A DNA stretch of 64,000 nucleotides from Larix kaempferi. Its lineage: Eukaryota; Streptophyta; Pinopsida; Pinales; Pinaceae. Positions 1 to 11,296 of this stretch are shown here, piece by piece. The stretch spans positions 764,501 through 828,500 of the forward strand of contig BSBM01000824.1 of NCBI GenBank assembly GCA_027924585.1, given 5' to 3'. Position numbers and translations under genes: made by a program. Positions within the stretch are counted from its first letter, which is position 1. Every line of letters starts with the position of its first letter. The notes under the pieces were generated by a model. It worked only from the letters and a program-made list of their open reading frames with translations, ran no database searches and was not told where the DNA came from.

Positions 1-1624
1 GATTTCGGGTGAGGTCCCTACAAGGAGTTGCAACCCTCAGAGTCTTTGTGATTCTATATATGTTCATTTCATTTATCACTGTTTTGATGTTTTGCAACTT
101 ATAATTTGTTTTAGATATATGTAAAATTTCTATAATTGAATAGATTAATGTTTTAAAAAATACATATAATTTTTTAAATTTATAATATATTTATTTTTAA
201 ATTAAAACAAAGAAGTATTTCAATGAAAAAGATCTTATTATATGACTAAATAAATTCATTTATTAAAAAAAATGTAAATAATTAAATTATTGCTATCCTT
301 TTTGAAATATCTTGCATGATTGTCATGAGTCACTTATTTCACAATTCAATATGTAAAAAACAAGAAGTATACAATAATTTACACTAAGGTAAGATTTAAG
401 AAAAGCATGAATGGTAGACACATCACTACTCAACTGAAATAAATAGAAATATTCAAATTGGTTAGTTAGAAATATAGGTTAGCAAAAGTTACCATGAGAT
501 TTAATCCTAATTATTTTAAAATTAGCATAGATCAATGTTAAACGAGAACTTACTGAGCACTAAGAGGGGTCCATGTTTCTAGAGGTAAATTTTTTATTAT
601 TATATTATTTCATTTTGTCTACTAAATTTAGTGGTGAAAAAATATGTTATTTTTCAAATGATTGGCAACCTATTTTGACCATTTTATATTTTAATGATTT
701 ATATACCTTTAACTATTTTACTTTTTTAACTTCATTTATTTACCTACCATGTAATATCCCAAAATATGGATTCAAGGATATTAACTAAGTCACATCAATT
801 TTAAATCATGAACTTGCAAAACATAAACTAGTCCGCAAAACTAGAGTTTTGGACAGAGAGAACGGGAGAGCTTGATGGTTGGAACTTTTTGGATCTGAGA
901 AATATGTTAAGGACTATAAAGGAGCAAATACAACAGAATAGGGATAGCTTCAGATTCCTATGCACAATGTACTAGGGCCATTAATGCTTTGACAACAATT
1001 ACCGCTGAAGTCTACACAAGGTTGCCTCGGTACACTAACATATGCAAACTAGACTCATTCACTTACACTTGATAGTAATGAGAGGATAGATATTAGTCAT
1101 TTAACCCTTAATATACTACTTGGAATGAGTTTCTGAAGTTTTGCGAGGATTAAGTATATTTTGGAATCCAAAAGGAGGAAGAGCGTTATGTAGGATTGCT
1201 TAGCTAGTTTGTTTACAGGTTCCAACATATGAAAACTAGACTCATTTACTTACACTTGATAGTAACCAGAGGATGGATATCAGTCAGTTAACCCTTAATA
1301 TACTACTTGGAAAGAGTTTCTGTATTTTTTGGGAGGATTAAGTAGATTTTGGAATTCAAAAGGAGGAAGAGCGTTATGTAGGATTGCTAAGCTAGTTTGT
1401 TTACAGGTTCTCCCAAACAGGAAAAGAAGGCCACAAATTCTCAGTATGATGATTGGATGGACTTCATCCATATCCTAAGAACCTATGATGACTCACATAA
1501 CCGAAGATGAGAATCCAGAGAACTTTTAATTAAAAATACTAAAAAACACTAGTCAAATATAAATGCATAATGAGCCAAGAAATATGAGCACAAAGAGCCT
1601 CTAACGCTCTCCAATTCTTCTTAC
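1..1624. other. AT-rich DNA, no gene recognised
   Basis: This stretch is AT-rich with stops in every frame. The longest open stretch, about 70 codons near 573-788, is low-complexity Phe/Tyr-rich translation of AT-rich DNA and is not credible as a gene. The only structure seen is the tandem duplication listed separately at 1037-1410. No transposon ends were found. Confidence 0.6.
1037..1410. repeat. Tandem duplication, two copies of about 187 bp
   Basis: Two adjacent copies begin with aacatatg followed by aactagactcatt (near 1037 and 1224). Both run through aacccttaatatactacttgg and aaaaggaggaagagcgttat to a shared tagtttgtttacaggttc end. They differ at scattered positions, so the duplication is not very recent. 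No coding function is visible. Confidence 0.85.
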
Positions 1625-2030
1625 TTCTTGAAATGAAATATGTTTTTCCACATTTATGTTGATTAAGTATTGTTTTGAATGAAAAAAAATATGTTTTTCT
1701 ATATTTCTGTTGGTTAAAATGATTTACCGTATTTATAAATAACATTTTTAATAAATTTACTTAAATATATTAATATTCTGTATAATTGTTTGTTATCCAA
1801 TGATATTGGAGATAACTAATTTAGATAATTCCTTGAAATAAAGTATAATAATATTTTATTTTTCTAAATTCTTATTGAATCTAAATTTAATTAAAAAATA
1901 GATATTTTATATTTTATGAATGCAATTTTGAATTACATTTTTTTAACTTTATTTAATTTTTAAAACTTTTAGAATTTTAATTTGATCAAATTGGTGTTTG
2001 AGGTTTCTTATTTGTAGAATAAGGAATTGC
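1625..2030 (+). repeat. Dispersed repeat R1, copy A, left half
   Basis: This AT-rich segment matches 58268-58665 in the same orientation, for example around ggagataactaatttagata. The match breaks at 2030, where G1 starts, and resumes at 14649. R1 copy A is therefore one repeat split by G1. The family identity is unknown; no coding capacity or terminal structure was seen. Confidence 0.85.
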
Positions 2031-2109
2031 AGTAACACCCCCAAAAATAATAAACATTTTATTATTTTGCTGAAAAAAGAATATTAAAAACAATTATTAT
2101 TATTTTGAT

Positions 2110-2133
2110 ATTTTTGACTGAAAAGTCAAAAAT
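2110..2133. other. Hairpin in G1 LTR
   Basis: A perfect 9-bp stem (atttttgac and gtcaaaaat) closes a 6-nt loop, with further pairing potential outside it (caatt and aattg). In the 3' LTR copy the right arm has lost one base, so the stem is weaker. The position near the 5' end of the LTR does not indicate a known function. Confidence 0.45.
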
Positions 2134-3004
2134 AAAACAATTGTATTGAGAATATTATCTTTATTATTTAATATAATAAAACAAGAGACAAGAATGGATC
2201 TAGTCGTTGAAGAGTTTCTGTTGAACTACTTGAGGAAAAAGACAAGTAGAAAATGTTGTTAAAGATGCAGGAGGCATCATCCCTAAAAATCAGGTCACCA
2301 CTCCTAGTTGAGTGCTAAAGAGAAGGAGGCTCATAAATGACCAAGTCCTAGGAAAATAATACAAATAGTAAGTCCATGAGTAGCAGGAGGCTAGCATTGG
2401 ATAGGGATTGATAGTTGCGATGCAAGAGATGGTGCACAGAGGATTTTTTCTTAGGTAGTTCAGCGGACAAGCTTGGGGGTTCTGGAGCTTGACTACTTCA
2501 GGAATTGGTTGGGTGGAATAGCAAAGCCATTCTTGTTTTCCTATTTTTCGGTGCCACGTTCTAGTTCTATAACGAAGCATAGTTTATTAATTTATATTTT
2601 GTCCTGTATTTTGAGATTAATTCGTTCTAATTTACTATATGTCATTATTGTTCAAAATTTCTTTTAAAGTACAGAATTGTTATACCTTGTTTAGAACCCC
2701 GAATTGATCGAGGTTAGTATAGTAATTTGTTAAATCTTTTATATCCTGAGTCGTGATTTAAAATATCATAACAAACAACTTAATTTAGGGAATCGTACAT
2801 GTTTATTTTCTCTCTTAAATCCTTTCTTCTAATCTTATAATTAGTTTAAATTGTAGAGTTCCAGACTTACGTCTTTATGACTTTCTTAATTTAAAGAAAA
2901 AAAATAGGTTAGAATTATTAATTTGGGGATTTCGCTTTACTATGCGTTACCTGGTAATTTCCGTTAATATTAACATTTTGCTAGGAGTTTTTCTTTAAAA
3001 AAAA

Positions 3005-3013
3005 TATATAAAA
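3005..3013 (+). promoter_or_regulatory. Putative TATA box of G1 LTR
   Basis: The sequence tatataaaa lies about 975 bp into the LTR, followed by agcttgatct. The 3' LTR carries aatataaaag in the same context near 12440. This is the best core-promoter candidate in the LTR; no start site can be read from sequence alone. Confidence 0.5.
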
Positions 3014-5255
3014 GAGCTTGATCTAAAGCTCTGTCTCATAACCCTCAAAGGCTAAATCATTTAAGTGAAATTACAATTCCATAGAAATCAAGTAATACTT
3101 TCCAAGATTTTTATGGGTCGAAGCCGGGAGGGCTTTCTGGAGGAATGCACTCTTTTTATTTAATTTTCTATGCACTGTTTTTTTTTAATGCGTTGTTTTT
3201 ATTTAATTTTCTATGCACTGTTTTTATTTATCTTTCTAAAAATTTCTAACATGAGGTTTCAGAACTTGTGAAAGGGTTTTCAGTAAAAAAGGAAATTCCA
3301 TGAGGTCAAACTTATTGTGGATAGCATTCCTATCATATTATGCCAGTTTGGGAGCTAAATATTTATCCTTTCTTTTAAACTGAATTTACCTTCACGCTAC
3401 CAAAATAGCGTACGTATTCACCATGCTAAACGCTTTTGCATTAAATAGCTATTTAACAAAACATAGTATGCATATCCTTAGGCAAAATAGAATCGAACTT
3501 AGACAACAGTTCAACATTTTCCTTCTTAACATAAGGAGATAAAGGGCAGGCATCGGCTGCTAGTGCCTGTAGATAATACAAACTTATAGTATGAAAATAC
3601 AAGGGTAAAAACCATTTCACTTTCCTTTTTGTTTATCAGTAAACTTTTTACCTCGAAAACTCCAGGACTAAGAACTTAAGAACCTTCAGGAGGATATCCT
3701 TTGTATTTACAATCTTTATGAATTCGGATCTCAAATAAAGAAATACTTGTCATAAGCTAAATGCATACCTTTATAAATTTTTTTACGAATTACAACCCCT
3801 GCAAGTAAAATTTTTGAAATAGATTAAACTGGAATTACACATTATTTCTCATTACAAACATACTATGCGAATATTTGAACCAAACTGAAAAGACAGCAAC
3901 ATAGTTTTATTCACTGGAAGAAACCCCAAGTTGGGTATCAAAACAATACATCCGAATGTATCAAACCCTGCTTCACCAAATGAATTTTACAACAGATCAA
4001 CTCTACATCAAAAAAGATGGAGGACCAAGAATCTTTAAAATTTACATTCTTCTCCATTTTCTGGACAGAGATCGAAATGTCTCAGGGAGCACTTAAAAGA
4101 CCCATGATTTTCTCAACCTAACTAGAAACTCAAACAAACATAGCATTAAATGCCGAAGTCCACGAAGGCCTCGATGAGAAGGACTGAGAATTACTTGGAC
4201 AGTGGATCCAGTGAGCTGTCCAATAGTCCAACTTTCGCCACCATCTTACCAACTGGGTAACCTGAAAGACGAAACCTTGTCAGCATCACAACCTGTACCA
4301 TATGTTTTAGATATTTTATAAAATAGAAGCTTAAAAGGATTTCCTTTAGGCTAAAAAACCTTACCTTCTGTTTATTTCATGGCCGACGTAGAGTTGGGGG
4401 AAAAGGGTTTAGATTTTATCCACTAACAAAAACCACAGGGTTTTCATGTAGGAAGTTTTCCTTCCTTTGTACAGAAGTTTTGCAGGATGGCTAGGCATCC
4501 ATGGAAGAGAGCTCTTCTCTCCTCAGAGCTCAACCCTCCTCGTCTCCTCCTCACACAATATCAAATGACGAAGGAACCCTCGCGAAGGGTTTGTCTTGTC
4601 AAACAATACGTGCGACCACGTGAACATCTTTATGGTGCCAGCTAAGATCCCCTTAATGTTCTTTTGAAACCCCTCTTTGTATAGTTTTGATCATCCCTCC
4701 TTATCGTGGTCCAACTAATGGTCTTTACCTTAATAAATACCTTATATTATGTCAGAATCCCTCCTTGGTTTATGTTTGCACCAGAGTTGGAGTTAGTAAC
4801 ACTAACACCTTTAAAAAAATAACTTACGTTATGTAGGTTGTTGTTCATGGAGTAAAAACGAGCTAAACATCTGTCACCTGTGCAAAAGAATGTTACATGC
4901 ATTAGCTCCAGGAGCTAAGTAAGTCTCATAGGCTGCTCGAAGGACCTTGGCGAGCTTTAAGAACTTAACCACCTTCATTTATGAATGTCATTTAGAACAT
5001 TTACTAAATAACAAAGTAAACATCATTACAAAGTATTGAGCCTTATCAACACACATACATGAATAATTATATTTTATTACATTTATGTTTATGTCATACA
5101 TAAAAGAAAGCACGAGTGTCACAACATTAACTTAAGGAGAAGTGTTACTCAAGTTGGCCGACTGAGTTACCCCAAGGACCTCCTTCATTTAGGATTTTTC
5201 TAGTTTTATATTATACCGTTTTTTTTTTTTTTACAATTTTGAGAGTTTTTACATA

Positions 5256-5267
5256 TGGTATCAAAGC
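5256..5267 (+). other. G1 primer binding site
   Basis: The sequence tggtatcaaagc starts 2 bp after the LTR end and matches the initiator-Met tRNA type of PBS (usually tggtatcagagc) with one difference. Its place fixes the right edge of the 5' LTR. Confidence 0.85.
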
Positions 5268-5408
5268 TGTGTTAAAGCACTTGGCCTGATTCGGCTCAAA
5301 CACTTGCGTTGTGTTAAAAGATTTTCATTAATGATATTTTTATTGTAATTGTTTTACACTCTTACTAATTTGAGGTATTAGACATCAAACTGTGTTGTCT
5401 AGAAATAA

Positions 5409-6690
5409 ATGGCAGAATTTGGAATGCTTGAAGAGACACCCCCATGAGAACCAAGAGATACTGGAGGAAGCAGACTTTGGGTTGAGCTGAATGAAAGCAA
5501 AGATAATGTTGAGCATTTAAGGGTAGAGTTAAAAAAAGTTAGGGAAGAAAATGAATGGATAATTAAGGATCAAGAGGAACTGAGTACTATATTACTAGCC
5601 AAGATACATAGTAATGAGAAGGATAAAAATAAAAACCTTAAGGAGGATAAGACAGCCAGACCCCCCAAACCAAAAGGGAGAAAGCTGTATTTTTCTAGCG
5701 AGAGGATTGAAATGTCTAGTGACGAATCATTAAAGAAAGAACATGAAGATTCTAACGAAACTAGCGACCAGCATAAAAGTGAAAGGAAGTACAAACCGTA
5801 TGAGGAAATTTTGGGGGAATTTAAGAAAATCAAACCCCCCATGTTTAATGGAGAAATTGAAAAAGGTGAAGAAGCAGAAGCGTGGTTATTAGGCATGAAG
5901 AAGTATTTTCAGATATACAACTAATCAGATGAAACTAAAGAAAAAATGGCCATATACAACCTAAGTGGAAAGGTTGATATATGGTGGCAGGACGTTAAGA
6001 AAGTTGAAGGCATAAAGGAGCGAGGAGTAAATTGGAAAAATTTTAAAAAGTTATTTAAAGAGAAGTACCTTTTAGAACAATTCTATGAAGAAAAGGCGTA
6101 GGAATTCTATGAATTGAAATTAGGAGACATGAATATGAAAGAGATCAGTATTAAATTTATGAGTCTACTCCGTTGGGTGCCTTATATAGTTGATGAAAAG
6201 CCAAAAATACAACGCTTCCTCAGTTGTTTGCCTACCCCGTTCAAGGAACAAATTGAATTTGATAACCCAAAGACATTAGAAGAAACCATGAGAGAGGTGA
6301 ACTACCATTACAAACAGAGCAAAAACAGAAGAGAAAGTATGCCAAGCTGGAATGTGAAGAAAATGGATAACTTATAGAGAAACAATAATAATAAATTTCA
6401 TCGAAATATTGGAAGCAATTATAGGGGATATCAGGTTAACAACCACATAAATTACAAACCCCAACCCCCTGCTATAAGAGAAAGAGAACCCTTTAATAAG
6501 CATGATGCTTAGAAAGAACCATTAAAGTGTTGGGAATGTGGTGACCCACATTATTTTAAGGACTTCCCTAAAAGAAACAAAACTTTTAATAAGGTTCACA
6601 CTCTCCAAGAAGCCATCACAGTTGGAGACATGGTGAGGAGCATGCCTAGGACCAATGTTGCACTGGAAAATCGATAGGCAGATCACCAAA
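5409..6690 (+). pseudogene. gag: G1 gag (broken)
   Basis: Gag forms the virus-like particle and binds element RNA. One frame from the ATG at 5409 reads through to pol, interrupted by in-frame stops at 5445, 5922, near 6102, 6375 and near 6510 and 6675. The N-terminal third is Lys/Glu-rich and coiled-coil-like. The capsid-type retrotransposon Gag region follows at about 5800-6340, with motifs such as PPMFNGE, AEAWL and DIWWQDV. A zinc knuckle of the CX2CX3HX4C type lies at 6528-6566, but its last Cys is Phe. The stops and the damaged knuckle make it non-functional. It is in frame with the downstream protease, as expected of a single Gag-Pol reading frame. Confidence 0.85.
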
Positions 6691-6699
6691 CATCAATGG

Positions 6700-7240
6700 T
6701 TGAAATTCCAGGTATGTTAAAGAATCATCATATTTCTATATTAATTGATCTGGGTGCAATCTTAAGATATGTAGCACCCATAATTGTAGAATTATGCAAT
6801 CTAGTACCAGAAAAATTTGAAAAATCATGGTTGGTATAGTTAGCTATAGGTACTAAACGCAAGGTCACTAGTCAGTTTAAAAATTGTGAATTTGTTATGA
6901 ATGAGTTAAAAACAACTGCAAATCTGAATATTTTACCTTTAGGTTCTTATGATTTGTTGATTGGAATGGACTAGTTAGAGGAGCAGAAAGTATTATTAAA
7001 TTGTCTTGATAAAACTTTCACTTGCACAGATAATTCAGGAAATATAGTTAAAGTGAAAGGAATTCCCAGAAAAAACACTATTATACAAATAATAGCTTTA
7101 CAATTGAAAAGGTCTGTGAGAAAAGGATGTAATGTTTTTTTGGTTTACATAATGGATAGTAGGGAAACTGAAAGAAAACTAAATTTGGATGATATACCAA
7201 TTTTACAAGACTTTAAAGATATATTTTTTGAAGAAATTTA
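6700..7240 (+). pseudogene. G1 aspartic protease region (broken)
   Basis: This region continues the gag frame. The retropepsin active-site triad, normally Asp-Ser/Thr-Gly in a ILIDSGA-like context, reads ILIDLGA here (Asp codon at 6747), so the Ser/Thr is Leu. Downstream LPLGSYDLLIGMD followed by a stop, near 6972, is the usual second half of plant gypsy proteases. Stops also occur near 6837 and 7239. The enzyme would have processed Gag-Pol; this copy cannot. Confidence 0.75.
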
Positions 7241-8525
7241 GGAACTGCCTCCAAAATGGGATATAGATTTTACATTTGATTTAATACCAGGGGCAGTACC
7301 GGCATCTAAGGCTGCATACAGAATGAATGTATTTGAACTCACAGAGTTAAAAACTCATTTACAAGAACTTTTAGATAAGAAATATGTTCGGCCCAGTGTT
7401 TCCCCTTGGAGAGCACCGGTGTTATTTGTAAAGAAAAGGACGGAACCTTAAGGTTATGTATAGACTATAGGAAATTGAATAAAATGACTATAAACAACTG
7501 ATACCCCTTGCTTCGGATTTACGACTTATTCGATCAACTCCAAGGGGCAGCTCTCTTCTCAAAAATAGATCTATGATCTAGTTACCATCACGTTCGGATC
7601 AAGGACAATGACATTTTTAAAATAGCCTTTCGAACTCGTTTTGGTCATTATGAGTTTGTTGTAATGCCTTTTGTCTTAACCAACGCACCTGCAGCTTTCA
7701 TGAGTCTAATGAATAATATTTTTAATGATTATTTGGATAAATTTGTCGTTGTCTTTATTGATGACATCTTGACTTATTCGAAGAACGAACAGGTGCACAA
7801 AGGACATTTAAGAACAATACTAAAAATTTTAAGAGAACAAAAACTAGTTGCTAAGTTCAGCAAGTGTGACTTTTATAAAGACAGAATTCATTATCTCAGA
7901 CACGTAGTGTCTAAAGAAGGAATCTGGGTCAAACCCAATAAAATTAAGTCTATTATGGAATGGACGGTCCCTAAAAATGTAACCGACATAAGATATTTTA
8001 TGGGGATGATAGGATACTATCATAGATTCATTGAGGGATTTTTGAAAATAGCTTACCCCATAACCTCATTGCAAAAGAAAGGAAAAAGGTTTGATTGGAA
8101 TGATAAATGTACAGAAAGCTTTAATAAACTAAAACATCTTTTAACTACTACCCCTATTTTAAAAAATTTTGACCCGTTAAAAGATTTCATTGTATGCACG
8201 AATGCATGTAATGAAGGATTAGGCAGAGTACTAACTCAAGAAAACCATGTCATAGCTTATGAATCTCAAAAATTAAAAGATGATCAGAAAAACTATGCTA
8301 CGCATGATCTGGAACTTGTTGCAATTATACATGCCTTAAAAATGTGGCGACACTATTTAATTGCAAGACGAGTTTTACTCATGTCAGATAATGTAAGCTT
8401 AAAATATTTCTTTGCCAAACAAAATTTAAATGTTAGAAAAGCCAAGTGGCTATCCTTTTTAAGTGAATATGACTTTGAAATAAAAAATATAAAAGGTAAA
8501 GAAAACAAAGTTGCAGATTTTAAGC
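7241..8525 (+). pseudogene. G1 reverse transcriptase and RNase H (broken)
   Basis: RT would copy element RNA to DNA and RNase H would degrade the RNA strand. RT motifs in order are [13 protein letters not shown], then [23 protein letters not shown], and the catalytic [10 protein letters not shown] box (FIDD at 7754-7765, equivalent to YVDD/YIDD). RNase H follows at about 8150-8520 ([20 protein letters not shown]). A missing base in the A-run near 7437 shifts the frame. Stops occur near 7500 and 7573, and another shift near 8520 breaks the RNase H end. From 7664 to 8557 the frame is open for 297 codons, the longest intact piece of G1. Confidence 0.92.
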
Positions 8526-9420
8526 CATCATGTAAAATTGATGTATGCAAGCAGTAATTACAAATCTGATCTGGAAAAACAAATTTTAAATGTGGAAAGT
8601 TTTGATAAAGAATACCATATTTTAAAGAAGAAAACTGCTGAAAATGAAAGTAATCAGTTGAAGACTGATTTCCGTATTAATGAAAGAGTTTTATTGTTGT
8701 TTAAAAGCAGACTTTACATACCCAATTCTGCAGAAATTAAGTTAACTGTTTTAAATGAATTACATAAACAACCCTATTCAGGGCACCCAAGGTATTAAAA
8801 GATGATTACCATGGCTAATAGGATTTTTACTAGCCAAACATGAAAAATGAAATAACAGAATACTTAGCATGCTGCTTAGAATGCCAGCAAGTCAAGGTTG
8901 AACATCAACATCTAGCCGGATTATTGCATCCACTACCCGTTCCAAAATGGAAATGGGAGATGATCAGCATGGATTTTATAACAAGCTTACCAAAAAATTT
9001 CAGACAACATCATTCGATCATGGTTGTAGTAGAAAAATTAAGCAAAGCTGCTCGCTTTATTCCTGTGAAGTCTACATATAAAGCTGTTAACATTGCAGAT
9101 ATTTTCATGAAGGAGATATTCAGGCTGCATGGCATACCAAAGGTGATAGTCTCGGACGGAGATGCAAAATTTACAAGTAATTTCTAGAAGGCTTTATTTA
9201 AAGGATTGGGAACCCAGTTGAATTCTAGCACTGCATACCATCCACAAACAAATGGGAAGACTAAAAGGGTAAACCAAATCTTGGAAGACATGCTGAGAAT
9301 TTATGTCATGAACAAACCTGGTAAATGGGAAGAGTATTTACATTTAGTCAAATTTGCTTACAATAATAATTTCCATGTTTCTGCAGGTATGAGTCCATTT
9401 GAAGTTTTATATGGATAAAG
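8526..9420 (+). pseudogene. G1 integrase core (broken, catalytic Glu lost)
   Basis: The zinc-binding N-terminal part (LNELHKQPYSGHP ... CCLECQQVK) is cut by a stop and a frameshift near 8795-8820. The DDE core follows. The first Asp is in SMDFITSLP (8972-8974) and the second in VSDGDAKF (9155-9157). The third catalytic residue, expected as Glu in the ERVNQ motif, is Lys (KRVNQ, codon 9263-9265). Stops lie at 9185 and 9416. The protein would have inserted element cDNA into the genome; with the Glu replaced it could not. Confidence 0.9.
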
Positions 9421-9589
9421 GTGAAACACTCCAATAAATTGGAGCAGCCTAGTAGATAGGTTAATGCTAGGACCTGAACTTTTAAGAGAAATGGAACTAA
9501 TCATGCAACAGGTACAACAAAATTTAAAGGCTGCCCAAGACAGGCAGAAAAGTTATGCTGATCTAAAATAAACTCGTAGAGATTTCCAG

Positions 9590-10024
9590 GTGGGTGATCA
9601 CGTATATATAAAGGTAAAGCCTAAGAAAAGCTGCATAATATTGGGCAATTATTCAAAATTGGCACCCAGGTATTGCGGGCCATTTGAAATTTTTACAAGA
9701 ATAGGTCCTCTTGCATATCAATTAGCATTACCACCTAACATTAAGGTACATAATGTGTTTCATGTGTCTATACTAAAAAGATATGTTCATAATGTCTCAC
9801 ACGTAATTGAATGGAATGTAATCCAGGTGGAACCGTAAGGAGAATTCCAGGTGGGACCGGTACACATTCTCGACAGGAGAGAAATCACTCTCTGGAATCG
9901 TATCATTGGACAAGTCAAGGTGAAATGGGAGCACCTTAATCCAGAAGAAGCTACTTGGGAACTAGAGAGCGATATGCGGGAGGCATATCCAGACTGGTTC
10001 CAAGAAGGTCCTATGGAAGAATAA
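9590..10024 (+). pseudogene. G1 integrase C-terminus with chromodomain (one stop)
   Basis: The GPY/F-type module is visible ([13 protein letters not shown], then [11 protein letters not shown]). After an in-frame stop at 9836-9838 it is followed by a chromodomain at about 9863-9994 (HILDRREITLWN ... VKVKWEHLNPEEATWE). Chromodomains of chromovirus integrases target insertion to marked chromatin. The frame ends at the stop 10022-10024, just before the PPT. This module is what assigns G1 to the chromoviruses. Confidence 0.9.
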
Positions 10025-10060
10025 AAACCATGCTGTAACACCGAGGACGATGTTACCTTC

Positions 10061-10074
10061 TAAGGGGAGGTGTA
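10061..10074 (+). other. G1 polypurine tract
   Basis: The sequence aaggggaggtgta lies directly before the tgtaacaccc start of the 3' LTR. It is the expected plus-strand primer site and sets the LTR edge. Confidence 0.8.
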
Positions 10075-10321
10075 TGTAACACCCCCGAAAATAATAAACA
10101 TTTTATTATTTTGCTGAAAAAAAGAATATTAAAAACAATTATTATTGTTTTGATATTTTTGACTGAAAAGTAAAAAATAAAACAATTGTATTGAGAATAT
10201 TATCTTTATTATTTAATAGAATAAAACAGTAGACAAGAATGGATCTAGCTGTTGAAGAGTGTCTATTGAACTACTTGAGGAAAAAGACAAGTTGCAAATG
10301 CTATTAAAGATGCAGGAGGCA

Positions 10322-10726
10322 ACTGGGAGGGCAGGTGCGGGTGGGATCCTTTTCGATCCCGGAGGAAACAAAGTAGCTGCGTTCTCCTGGGGACTTGGAA
10401 AGAAAATGAATAACGAGGAAGAATGTCTAGCACTTATACACTCAGTAGAAGTACCCTCCTCCCTCAATATCAGTAAACTCAAAATCTTCGGAGACTCCAG
10501 ACATGTCATTCAAGTCATGAGGAAGGGCTATGCTACTCAAGGGACTAAAGCTCATAGATATCTTCAAAGAATAATCTGTTACTTTCTTCCCCCCGATGTT
10601 TCTTTCTTCCACATCTTAAGAGGAAATAATAGATTAGTTGATCTTGAGGATAACAAAGGAATAACTCTAGAAATTGGGCAAATTCATTATCACAATGGAG
10701 TTAAATGCTATCATTACATTCCCTAA
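10322..10726 (+). pseudogene. LINE RNase H domain (fragment)
   Basis: The translation shows an RNase H of the kind fused to the C-terminus of plant L1 ORF2. GRAGAGGILFDPGG holds the first Asp, NNEEECLAL the Glu and LKIFGDSRHVIQ the second Asp; a degenerate NRLVDLEDN corresponds to the final Asp box. It would remove RNA from the RNA-DNA hybrid in LINE replication. The upstream RT and endonuclease are absent through 5' truncation. The frame stays open to a stop at 10724-10726. The open frame also extends upstream into LTR sequence from 10259, which is accidental. Confidence 0.85.
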
Positions 10727-10729
10727 CCA

Positions 10730-11296
10730 ATGCTAAGTGTGGACTACTCCTTTATTTTTTGCTCAATGTTTGGTCTTCATGGTATACCCTTGTCACTCCC
10801 CCTTTGCCCCTCACTAATTCTTGCTTCTGCCACATGCCACTCCTGTCTCCCACGCGCTTGTCACATGGCCTCCTCCCCAGCTGCCAGCTCACACGAGTCG
10901 GCCTTAACTCCCCTCCTCCAAAATTTCTTTCTACCTTTGGCAATGGCTCGACCTCCTCATTTATCCTGCTCTGCTCTCCATCGGCTTTCCCTCTATGATT
11001 TAGACTCCCCTCCCCCGATTACCAGCATCTCTCCTCTACCCCCGTCCACTCTCCGAAGTAGCAACAGCACTATGCAAAGCGTAATGGCAGCCATAGCTGC
11101 CCTGAGTCACACCATGGTGGATTTCAAGCTCTCTATTCGCATCACCTATGGCGCTGTCTACACCAACATGAAACAAAATAAAGAATTGGCTTTGGGTCTT
11201 AGGTATATTGTAACTCAGCTCTCATGTCAGGATTCAAGAATCGATGACCTAGAGAAAAATCTCATCGAGCTCATGGGAAAGGTTGATTCTCTTTAG
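10730..11296 (+). CDS. 188-codon ORF in the LINE 3' tail, unknown
   Basis: This open frame starts three bases after the RNase H stop. The N-terminal half is rich in Ser, Pro, Leu and Cys and looks low in complexity. The C-terminal 75 residues, from STMQSVMAAIAALSHTMVDF to DLEKNLIELMGKVDSL, have heptad-like spacing that suggests a helical coiled coil. I do not recognise it. It could be a second LINE protein, a 3' transduced piece of a host transcript, or a chance frame. The 3' tail after RNase H is almost 1 kb, longer than I expect for a plant L1. Confidence 0.35.
   Translation: MLSVDYSFIFCSMFGLHGIPLSLPLCPSLILASATCHSCLPRACHMASSPAASSHESALTPLLQNFFLPLAMARPPHLSCSALHRLSLYDLDSPPPITSISPLPPSTLRSSNSTMQSVMAAIAALSHTMVDFKLSIRITYGAVYTNMKQNKELALGLRYIVTQLSCQDSRIDDLEKNLIELMGKVDSL

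Larger units (their letters stand above)
2031..5253 (+). repeat. G1 5' LTR (3223 bp)
   Basis: It pairs with 10075-14643. The expected TG start is AG here (agtaacaccc against tgtaacaccc in the 3' copy), and it ends in tttttaca just before the PBS. It carries a TATA-like box near 3005. It also keeps a stretch of about 50 bp near 4575-4627, containing cgcg inside a short inverted repeat, that the other LTR lacks. Confidence 0.95.
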
